From contig NZ_NOKT01000015.1 of NCBI RefSeq assembly GCF_002237655.1, positions 124,001 through 188,000 on the forward strand: a stretch of DNA of 64,000 nt, given 5' to 3'. The notes below the pieces were generated by a model. The model made no database searches, was not told where the DNA came from, and saw only the letters and a list, made by a program, of their open reading frames with translations. The stretch comes from Streptomyces sp. XY006 (GTDB lineage Bacteria; Actinomycetota; Actinomycetes; Streptomycetales; Streptomycetaceae). Shown in pieces: positions 10,446 through 17,900 of the stretch (positions within the stretch are counted from its first letter, which is position 1; each line of letters starts with the position of its first letter). The translations under genes and the position numbers were made by a program.

Positions 10446-11891
10446 GTGAGCACCGAGAACGAGGGCAACGCGGTACCCCCCGCCCCGTCCGCACCCCCCG
10501 TGCCGGTGGACGCTCCCGCTGCTCCGGCGCCCCAGGGGTCGTACGGACAGGGCGCGCCCGGTCAGACCGGTCACCCCGGCGTCGCGCCCGGTCAGACCGG
10601 TCAGTCCGGTCACCCCGGCGTCGCGCCCGGTGAGGCCGGTCACCCCGGCGTCTCCTCCTCCGCCCCGGACCCCTCCTGGCCCCCGCCCCCGCCGCCGGCC
10701 GGTGCGCACGACGGCGGCGGCTCGGGCCCGGGCGGCTGGGGCGCGTCGTACCAGCAGCCGGCGCCGAAGTCCGGCCGCGGGCGCGGCGGGCTGGTCGCCG
10801 GGGTCCTGATCGCCGCGCTGGTCGCGGGCGGTCTGGGCGGCGGCCTCGGCTACACGCTGGCGAAGAACAACGACGACAGCACCGGCTCGACGACCGTCTC
10901 CGCCTCCACCAGCGGCGGCGACGTCAAGCGCGACCCGGGCACGGTCGCGGGCGTGGCCGCCAAGGCCCTGCCGAGCACGGTCACGATCGAGGCCGAGAGC
11001 ACCAGCGGCGAGGGCGGCACCGGCACGGGCTTCGTCTTCGACAAGCAGGGCCACATCGTCACCAACAACCACGTGGTGGCGGACGCCGTGGACGGCGGCA
11101 AGGTCACGGCCACGTTCCCGGACGGCAAGAAGTACGACGCCGACGTGGTCGGGCACGCGCAGGGTTACGACGTGGCGGTCATCAAGCTGAAGGACGCTCC
11201 CGGTGACCTGAAGCCGCTCACCCTCGGCGACTCGGACAAGGTGGCCGTCGGGGACGCGACCATCGCGATCGGCGCCCCCTTCGGCCTGTCCGACACGGTG
11301 ACGACGGGCGTCATCAGCGCGAAGAACCGCCCGGTGGCCTCCAGCGACGGCAGCGGCAGCCAGGCGTCGTACATGAGCGCCCTGCAGACCGACGCGTCGA
11401 TCAACCCGGGCAACTCGGGCGGGCCGCTGCTGGACGCGCAGGGCAACGTCATCGGCATCAACTCCGCGATCCAGTCCACCGGCAACGGCGGCTTCGGCAC
11501 CGGCCAGTCCGGCTCGATCGGCCTGGGCTTCGCCATCCCGATCAACCAGGCGAAGTACGTCGCCCAGGAGCTGATCCGGACGGGCAAGCCGGTGTACGCG
11601 AAGATCGGCGCGTCGGTCTCCCTGGACGACAGCTCCGACGGCGCGCAGATCACCGACCAGGGCGCGGGCGGCTCGGCACCGGTCGAGCCGGGCGGCCCGG
11701 CCGCGAAGGCGGGCCTGAAGCCGGGCGACGTCATCACCAAGCTCGACGGGCACGTGATCGACTCCGGCCCCACGCTGATCGGTGAGATCTGGACCCACAA
11801 GCCGGGCGACAAGGTCACGATCACCTACGAGCGCGACGGCAAGCAGCGCACGACCGAGGTCACCCTGGGCTCCCGCGTCGGCGACAACTGA
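10446..11891 (+). CDS. HtrA/DegP-like serine protease (S1C) with PDZ domain, membrane anchored
   Basis: 481 residues from GTG 10446 (GAGGAG at 10433-10438). The Pro/Gly-rich cytoplasmic N-terminus holds near-repeats (GQTGHPGVAP, GQTGQSGHPGVAP, GEAGHPGVS at about residues 38-65). One membrane helix follows (GLVAGVLIAALVAGGLGGGL, ~116-140), then the trypsin-like domain outside the cell. The triad is visible: His in IVTNNHVVADA, Asp in YDVAVIKLKD, Ser in INPGNSGGPLLD. The last ~100 residues form a PDZ domain (GGPAAKAGLKPGDVITKLDG). Likely role is extracytoplasmic protein quality control, possibly under envelope-stress control. Confidence 0.94.
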   Translation: MSTENEGNAVPPAPSAPPVPVDAPAAPAPQGSYGQGAPGQTGHPGVAPGQTGQSGHPGVAPGEAGHPGVSSSAPDPSWPPPPPPAGAHDGGGSGPGGWGASYQQPAPKSGRGRGGLVAGVLIAALVAGGLGGGLGYTLAKNNDDSTGSTTVSASTSGGDVKRDPGTVAGVAAKALPSTVTIEAESTSGEGGTGTGFVFDKQGHIVTNNHVVADAVDGGKVTATFPDGKKYDADVVGHAQGYDVAVIKLKDAPGDLKPLTLGDSDKVAVGDATIAIGAPFGLSDTVTTGVISAKNRPVASSDGSGSQASYMSALQTDASINPGNSGGPLLDAQGNVIGINSAIQSTGNGGFGTGQSGSIGLGFAIPINQAKYVAQELIRTGKPVYAKIGASVSLDDSSDGAQITDQGAGGSAPVEPGGPAAKAGLKPGDVITKLDGHVIDSGPTLIGEIWTHKPGDKVTITYERDGKQRTTEVTLGSRVGDN

Positions 11892-11954
11892 CCCCCACCC
11901 GCCCGCACCGACCCGTTACCCTTGTCCCCGCGCCGCCGATCACGGCAGGCGCGG

Positions 11955-12041
11955 GGAGGCGTGCCCGAGCGGCCGAAGGGAACGGTCTTGAAAACCGTCG
12001 TGGCAGCGATGTCACCGTGGGTTCAAATCCCACCGCCTCCG
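11955..12041 (+). tRNA. tRNA-Ser (anticodon UGA)
   Basis: 87-nt class II tRNA. Acceptor strands GGAGGCG (11955-11961) and CGCCTCC (12034-12040) pair; the anticodon loop is CTTGAAA, giving UGA. There is a long variable arm, and the T-arm carries GGTTCAAATCC. CCA is not encoded. A GC hairpin at 12061-12091 follows. Confidence 0.97.
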
Positions 12042-12060
12042 CTTGATCAGCAGTGAGTAC

Positions 12061-12091
12061 GGCCCCCGGCCCGGTTCTCCGGTCGGGGGTC
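12061..12091 (+). terminator. Terminator hairpin after tRNA-Ser(UGA)
   Basis: Stem of about 11 pairs (12061-12071 with 12081-12091; two G-T pairs) and a 9-nt loop, starting 19 bp after the tRNA. Confidence 0.6.
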
Positions 12092-12149
12092 GCTTGCGTG
12101 TCCGGTTCCGGCAGGAGCGTCCCGTATCCGGAAAGGCTGTGAGCCCCCT

Positions 12150-12908
12150 GTGAGTCGGTGCATCGTCGTCGTCACCGCTGTGCACGGACCCCATGCCCGC
12201 TTCCTGCCGGAGGCCTACGCGTCGCTGTGCGCGCAGCGGTTACCCGGTGGCTGGGAGTGGCACTGGGTGATCCAGGAGGACGGGGAGGGCGACGGCGTAC
12301 GGCCGTATGTGCCCGAGGACCGGCGGGTGACCTTCCGACAGGGGCGGGGCGGCGGGCCCGGGGTGGCCCGGACCATGGCCCTGGCGCATGCCGAGGGTGC
12401 GTATGTGAAGGTGCTGGACGCCGACGACCTGCTCGCGCCCGGGGTGCTCGCGCGGGATCTGGCGGTGCTGGAGGGGGACCGCGGCCTGGCCTGGGTGACG
12501 TCCCGGGTGCTGGATCTGCTGCCCGACGGGTCGACGGCCGGGTTCCCGGGCGATCCCGACGAGGGGGTGATCGAACGCGGGGAGGTGCTGGAGTACTGGA
12601 AGGCCAACGGGTTCCTCGCCCAGGTCCATCCGGCCTCGCTGTTCGTGCGGCGGGAACTGCTGCTCGCGCTCGGCGGCTGGATGGCGCTGCCCGCCTCGGA
12701 GGACACGGGCCTGCTGCTTGCGCTGAACGCGGTGAGCCGGGGGTGGTTCTCGCGGGAGGTGGGGCTGCTGTACCGCAAGTGGGAGGGGCAGGTCACCGGG
12801 AAGGCCGCGCACATGGAACGGGGCGAGCGGGAGGCCCGGATGGCCGTGGTGGAGACCCGGGCGCGAGCGCTGTCCCGCCTGAAGTGGAGCTTCGGCGCGG
12901 CGCTGTGA
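12150..12908 (+). CDS. Glycosyltransferase family 2 protein
   Basis: 252 residues from GTG 12150. GT-A fold: the N-terminal strand IVVVTAVHGPHARFLPEAYAS with the nucleotide-binding start, GPGVARTMALAHAEGAYV, and the DxD motif as KVLDADDLLAPG near residue 90. WEWHWVIQEDGEGDG is the second strand. No membrane segment, so it is probably a soluble or peripheral transferase acting on an unknown acceptor. The last ~12 codons and the stop are duplicated just downstream. Confidence 0.85.
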   Translation: MSRCIVVVTAVHGPHARFLPEAYASLCAQRLPGGWEWHWVIQEDGEGDGVRPYVPEDRRVTFRQGRGGGPGVARTMALAHAEGAYVKVLDADDLLAPGVLARDLAVLEGDRGLAWVTSRVLDLLPDGSTAGFPGDPDEGVIERGEVLEYWKANGFLAQVHPASLFVRRELLLALGGWMALPASEDTGLLLALNAVSRGWFSREVGLLYRKWEGQVTGKAAHMERGEREARMAVVETRARALSRLKWSFGAAL

Positions 12909-12976
12909 ACGGGAGTCCGTGCCCCCGGGCGAGGGGACGCGGCGCTGTGAGCGGAAGTCCGTGCCCCGGCCGAGGT
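12893..12976. repeat. Direct duplication of the glycosyltransferase gene end
   Basis: The end of the gene (GCGGCGCTGTGA followed by ACGGGAGTCCGTGCCCC, from 12896) recurs as GCGGCGCTGTGAGCGGAAGTCCGTGCCCC from about 12939, with a similar G-rich spacer. The second copy brings a second TGA. No gene is visible in the copied stretch. Confidence 0.75.
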
Positions 12977-12985
12977 CACGCTGCG

Positions 12986-13750
12986 CTACGACCAGAGGCC
13001 CGTGCCCCGGCCCGGGGGCGTGGGCCTGAGGCCGAGGCGGGTGTACCACTCCGTGCCCAGCAGCAGCGCCCGTTCCCGCTCCGGCAGTGCGGCGATCAGG
13101 CCCGGGGCGGCTCCCCGTTCGACCTCGGTGCGGTGCGCCAGGATCGCGGCGACCTTGCGATCGAGCCAGGGGGTCACGTCGACCGCGGCGGTGACGTCGT
13201 CGTCCGGGACCGTGTACATCCGCTTGCCGGCGGGGGCCAGGAGACCGGTCCAGGAGCGGACGGCCGAGTGCGGGTGTGTGGCCAGGTGCAGGGCTTCCGG
13301 CCGCCAGGGATCACCGGCGTCCGGGTAGAGGCGTTCCAGGCCGGCGGCGTGGACCGCGAGCAGGGTCACGCGGTGGGTGTGTACGTGGTCCTCGTGGCCG
13401 GTCAGGCCGCCGTACGCGTCATGGGTGAGGACGATCCGCGGGCGCAACGCGCGGATGTGCGCGACCAGTTGCCGCACGACGTCGTCGAGTGGGGCGTCCA
13501 GGAGGCGGGGGCGGCCCGGGGCCGAGTGCGGGACGCGGGAGTCTGCGTACCCGAGCATCCGGGGCGGGCCGGTGCCCAGCACGCGCAGGGCTTCGGCCAG
13601 TTCCGCGGCGCGCGGGGTGTCCGGGGCCCATGTCGTGGTGACGACCGTGGTGTGCGCGTCCGCCGCCGCGTGACGGGCCAGCACGCCGCCCGCTACCAGG
13701 GACTCGTCGTCGGGGTGGGCGAAGACCGCCAGGAGGGCGGACGGGGGCAT
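12986..13750 (-). CDS. PIG-L family deacetylase (LmbE-like)
   Basis: 254 residues, zinc-dependent N-deacetylase fold. The metal motif AHPDDES is at residues 10-16 (LLAVFAHPDDESLVAGGVL). The distal motif is GHEDHVHTHRVTLLAV and the general base region is IVLTHDAYGGLTG. Relatives deacetylate GlcNAc-inositol (mycothiol), teicoplanin or N-acetyl sugars; the substrate here is unknown. ATG 13750 has GGGAGAAACCGG upstream. It begins 14 bp after the stop of the ferredoxin gene, so the two are co-transcribed. Confidence 0.88.
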   Translation of the reverse strand: MPPSALLAVFAHPDDESLVAGGVLARHAAADAHTTVVTTTWAPDTPRAAELAEALRVLGTGPPRMLGYADSRVPHSAPGRPRLLDAPLDDVVRQLVAHIRALRPRIVLTHDAYGGLTGHEDHVHTHRVTLLAVHAAGLERLYPDAGDPWRPEALHLATHPHSAVRSWTGLLAPAGKRMYTVPDDDVTAAVDVTPWLDRKVAAILAHRTEVERGAAPGLIAALPERERALLLGTEWYTRLGLRPTPPGRGTGLWS

Positions 13751-13764
13751 CCGGTTTCTCCCGG

Positions 13765-13989
13765 TTACGGGTGGTCCTGTGGGGGTGTTCCGGTGAGAGC
13801 GATCGCCTGACTCGGGCATTTCTCCGCCGCCTCCAGGACGTCCGGGTCGGCTCCTTCCGTGCGCTCCCGGCCCGGGCGGACCACGCCGTACCCGTCGACG
13901 AAGTCGAAGACCTCCGGGGCCCGGTGGGCGCACTCGGCGGATCCGTAGCAGAGCTCGCGGTCGACCGAGACCCGCATGACGACCTTCAT
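13765..13989 (-). CDS. [3Fe-4S]-type ferredoxin
   Basis: 74 residues. The pattern CYGSAEC ... EKCPSQAI is the three-cysteine arrangement (C-x5-C-xn-CP) of the small ferredoxins that pass electrons to cytochrome P450s. The rest is typical: VDRELCYGSAECAHRAPEVF and DGYGVVRPG. ATG 13989 (MKVVMRVSVDREL) or ATG 13977 (MRVSVDREL, preceded by AAGG) are both possible starts. No P450 gene is in the window; the gene is coupled to the PIG-L deacetylase instead, so the partner must lie elsewhere. Confidence 0.88.
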   Translation of the reverse strand: MKVVMRVSVDRELCYGSAECAHRAPEVFDFVDGYGVVRPGRERTEGADPDVLEAAEKCPSQAIALTGTPPQDHP

Positions 13990-14094
13990 GACCCTTTGTC
14001 CCCCTCCGGACGCGTCACGAGCCGTGGACATCACCAGGTGACTGCCCAGCGGGACTTCGGTCGAACCGGACCGAGGCGGCGCCGGCCGGTCCGG

Positions 14095-14571
14095 CTAGCG
14101 CGTGCCCGCGGCCGTGGCGAGCCAGTGCGCGACCCGGCGTACCGCGGCCTCGTCGAGACCGTCGACGAGCGCCCGTACGGCCGTGTCGTCCTCGGGCGTG
14201 AGGTCGTACAGGCCCGCCGTGTTCAGCGCGGCGAGGAGGACCTGGTGGCGGCGGCCGGTCATCCGCTGGGCGAGGACGGTGGGTTCGCCGGGGGCGGACG
14301 CCGGGCTCGTCCGGGGTGCGGCCTCCTGCCGCGCCGGGGCGTCGTAGCGGTGCCAGGCGCCGTCCTTGGGCCCCCAGACGGCGACGGTGGCCTCCTCGCC
14401 CCGCGCGCGCAGGGTCTGGGTCATCTCGCCGACGGCGTGCAGCACGGGAGCGCGGTGCGGGGACTCGGCGGCCGCCTGCCAGGAATCCGTGGCCGGCCGG
14501 TGGAACATCGCCACCCAGCGGGGAGCACCCTGCGGTCGCGGGCTCTCGGGACGTGACTCCACTGCGCTCAC
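14095..14571 (-). CDS. Protein of unknown function
   Basis: 158 residues from GTG 14571. No family recognised. The sequence has a conserved-looking core (VGEMTQTLRARGEEATVAVW, RHQVLLAALNTAGLYDLTPE, DEAAVRRVAHWLATAAG) joined by an Ala/Pro-rich linker; it is soluble. Helical parts dominate. Its promoter region carries the 25-bp palindrome at 14610-14634, so it is likely repressor-controlled. Faces the nSTAND gene divergently. Confidence 0.65.
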   Translation of the reverse strand: MSAVESRPESPRPQGAPRWVAMFHRPATDSWQAAAESPHRAPVLHAVGEMTQTLRARGEEATVAVWGPKDGAWHRYDAPARQEAAPRTSPASAPGEPTVLAQRMTGRRHQVLLAALNTAGLYDLTPEDDTAVRALVDGLDEAAVRRVAHWLATAAGTR

Positions 14572-14609
14572 CCCTGTACGTCGCTGCGAAGGCGTTACGG
14601 CAGCCCGAA

Positions 14610-14634
14610 GATAACTGACGGACCGTCAGTTATC
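14610..14634. promoter_or_regulatory. 25-bp perfect palindrome, TetR-type operator candidate
   Basis: GATAACTGACGG-A-CCGTCAGTTATC, two 12-bp arms around one base, 39 bp upstream of the minus-strand gene start. The core CTGACGGACCGTCAG differs in one base from the core at 23209-23223. This length and symmetry suit a TetR-family dimer pair. No TetR gene is adjacent. Confidence 0.65.
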
Positions 14635-14736
14635 CAGGGGCGCCCGGGGGCGGAAGAACCGGTCGGCGGAGCCGGAGAACGCGGTCGGCAGGGTTGCAGG
14701 GCGCCGTCCGCAGGGGAGGATCACCACGTCGTCCGA

Positions 14737-14766
14737 CACCGGTCCCTCCCCTCGTGGGGACCGGTG
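14737..14766. other. Hairpin in the nSTAND upstream region
   Basis: A 10-bp stem (CACCGGTCCC at 14737-14746 with GGGACCGGTG at 14757-14766) with a 10-nt loop, within the 398-bp gap 14572-14969. It is upstream of the proposed promoter, so it may end transcription entering from elsewhere. No gene is visible in the gap. Confidence 0.4.
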
Positions 14767-14864
14767 CCGAACGGTGGAGTCACCGTCGTCCGACTCGGAT
14801 GAAAGCTGACCGGATGGGTGCGTTGCTGCGTCCGGATCCTGCCATTTCCGGCCCTGGACGGGGA

Positions 14865-14889
14865 GGTTCCGGGGTCAAACGGAGGGTAT
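14865..14889 (+). promoter_or_regulatory. SigB-type promoter match upstream of nSTAND-WD40 gene
   Basis: GGTT (14865-14868), 15-bp spacer, GGGTAT (14884-14889): an exact fit to the S. coelicolor SigB-group pattern GNNT-N14-16-GGGTAY. A transcript would begin near 14897 and give a ~70-nt leader before the start at 14970. SigF and SigN, encoded at 58-60 kb, belong to the same sigma group. This is a pattern match only. Confidence 0.5.
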
Positions 14890-14969
14890 TACCGCAGGTC
14901 AGCTGTATAGAGTGAGTTTTCCGGACCGGACGTCGGACGTCCCGGCGCGAGCAGTGAGGAGTGGAGACC

Positions 14970-17900
14970 TTGAGTTCCGACTCGGGGGCACGCACCGCCT
15001 TCGCGGAACGCCTCGCACTGCTGTACAAGGAAGCAGGCAACCCTCCACTCAAGCGCGTGTCCGAGTCGGTCGGGCGGCTGCAGCGGGTCGACGAACGCGG
15101 GCGGCCGGTGCGGGTGTCCGCCCAGCGGATCAGCGACTGGCGCCGGGCCCGGAACGTCCCCGCTCAGTTCACCGCCCTCGCGGCGGTGCTGCACGTGCTG
15201 ATACCCGAGGCGCGCCGGGCGCGGCCCACGCCGGTCTCCCCCGGCCTGTACGACCTGGCGCAGTGGCAGCGGCTGTGGGAGCGCGCGGTGGCCGACCCGG
15301 TCGGGGAGCGCCCCGCGGCGTCGGCGCCGGAGGAGGGGCCCGCCGCCGAGCCGCCTCCCGCGCCGGGCGGGGTGTGCCCGTACCGGGGGCTGGCCTCCTA
15401 CCGCCGGGAGGACGCCCGGTGGTTCTTCGGCCGGGAGCGCAGCACGCACGCGCTGGTCGGCCAGCTCCGGGCGGTGGGGGGCACGGGCGGTCTGGTCATG
15501 CTGGTGGGCGCGTCGGGGGCGGGGAAGTCCTCCCTGCTGAACGCCGGCCTGGTGCCCGCCCTGCGCGACGGCGCGCTGACCGGGGACGACGGCAGGGGAG
15601 GCAGGGGCGGCAGAGTCGGGGCCGCGCAGGTCGACGGCCGGCTCCACGAGGGCCCGCTCCCCGCCCCCCGGGCCGACTCGGAGGACCAGACGGACACCCC
15701 CGGCCCCGGCGGCCGGGGCGGTGACCATGGCCAGGGGGATCCGGGCAGGCCGGGCGGCAGCTCCGGGCAGGGGCAGGGTGACCAGGGCAGGCCGGGAGGC
15801 AGCTCCGGGCATGGCGGCACAGGTGGAGCCCGGGTCGACGGGGTCCGTCCGGCCGGGCACGTCGTACAGCTCGTGCCGGGGGCCGATCCCCTCGCGGAGC
15901 TGATCCGGCGCATACCGGACCTGGAGTCCGTCGTCCCGGCGAGGGCCGGGCGGGCCGCGGCCCAGCAGGAACGGACCCGCGCGCCGGCCGAACAGCAAGG
16001 GACCCGCGCCCCGGCCGGGCAGGAACGGGCCCGCGCCCCGGAGCAGCGCGAGACCCGCGCCCCGGCCGAGCACGAACAGCCCCGAGCCTCAGCCGAGCAG
16101 GAGCAGACCCGCTCCCCGGCCCAGCAGGAACAGGGCCGCGCCGAGGCCGGGCAGGAACGGGCCCGTGCCCCGGAGCAGCGCGAGACCCGCGCCCCGGCCG
16201 AGCACGAACAGCCCCGATCCTCAGCCAAGCAGGAACAGACCCGCGCCCCGGCCCAGCAGGAACAGAGCCGCGTCGAGGCCGGGCAGGAACGGGCCCGCGC
16301 CCCGGAGCAGCGAGAGACCCGCGCCCCGGCCGGGCAGCGAGAGGGCAGTGCCGCCGAGACGGGGGAGGCCCCCGCTTTCCTCCGCCCGGACGCCGTCCGC
16401 GCCGCCGTCGCCGCCTGGGCCCGGCGTGAGGCCCCCGCCGGTGGCCGGCCGGTCGTCATCGTCGACCAGTTCGAGGAGACGTTCACCCTCTGCCCGGACG
16501 AGGCGGAGCGGCGCACCTTCGTCGAGGTCCTGCACGCCGCCTGCACACCGGCCCGGCCCGGCGAACCGGCCCCGGCGGTCGTCGTCCTCGGCATACGCGC
16601 CGACTTCTACGAGCGCTGCCTGCGCTATCCCGAACTGGCCGACGCGCTCCAGCACCGCCACATGGTGCTCGGGCCGCTCACCGCCGCCGAGCTGCGCGAG
16701 GCGGTGACCGGACCGGCCAAGGCCGTCGGACTGGAACTGGAACCGGGCCTGGCGGAGCTCATCGTCCGCGAGGTCAGCGCCGACGGCCCGCGCGGGGCGC
16801 ACGACGCCGGCGTGCTGCCGCTGCTGTCGCACGCCCTGCTCGCCACCTGGCAGCGCAGGAAGGCGGGCCGGCTGACCCTGGCCGGCTACCGCGCGGCCGG
16901 CGGCATCCAGGGCGCGGTCGCGGCGACCGCCGAACGGGCCTGGTCCCGGCTCGACCCGGCGGCCCGCACGGCGGCGCGTCTGCTGCTGCTCCGGCTGGTC
17001 AGGCTGGGTGAGGACACCCAGGCCACCCGGCGGCGCGGCACCCGGCGGCAGCTCGCGAACGAGTCGAACGACCCCGGCAAGACCGAGGAGTCCCTCGAAG
17101 CGCTGGTCCGCGCCCGGCTGGTGACGCTCGACGCGGAGACCGTGGAGATCACACACGAGGCGCTGCTGCACGCCTGGCCGCGCCTGCGCGAGTGGATCGA
17201 CGAGGACCGGCAGGGCAACCTGCTGCGCCAGCGCCTGGAGGAGGACGGCCGGGCCTGGGAGGAGTCGGACCGCGACACCTCCCTGCTCTACCGGGGCTCG
17301 CGGCTGGAGCAGGCCGACACCTGGGCCCGATCGGCCGGGGACACGTTCCTGACCCGCAGCGCGGTGGAGTTCCTGGCCGCCTCGCTCCGGCTGCGCCGGC
17401 GCTTCCTGTGGATCACCCGTGGCGCGGTGGCGGCGCTGGTCGTGCTCGCGATGCTGGCCGTCGGGTCGGCGGTGATCGCGTTCAAGCAGCGCGACGACGC
17501 CGTGTTCGAGCAGGTGCTGGCCCAGGCCGACCGCGTCCAGGACACCGATCCCTCGCTCTCCGCGCAGCTCGACCTGGTCGCCCACCGGCTCCGGCCGGAC
17601 GACGAGGGCGCGAACAGCCGCCTGATGTCCATCGTGAACGCCCCGCTGGCCACTCCCCTCATCGGCCACACGGGGGCCGTCTACCTCACGACGTTCAGCC
17701 CGGACGGCAAGACCCTGGCCACGGCCAGCTACGACCGGACCGTCCGGCTGTGGGACGTGTCCGACCCCCGGCGCCCCGAGCCCCTGGGCGGTCCGCTGAC
17801 CGGCCACACGAGCTGGGTGAGCAGCGCGGTCTTCAGCCCGGACGGCAAGACCCTGGCCAGCGCCGCCGACGACGGCACGATCCGGCTCTGGGACGTCTCG

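Noticed and set aside
11955-12149. Integrated element at a tRNA gene
   Set aside because: No integrase, no repeated tRNA 3' end and only ordinary genes follow; the same holds for the other three tRNAs.
13765-13989. Part of a P450 operon
   Set aside because: The ferredoxin type suits a P450, but no P450 or reductase gene is in the window.
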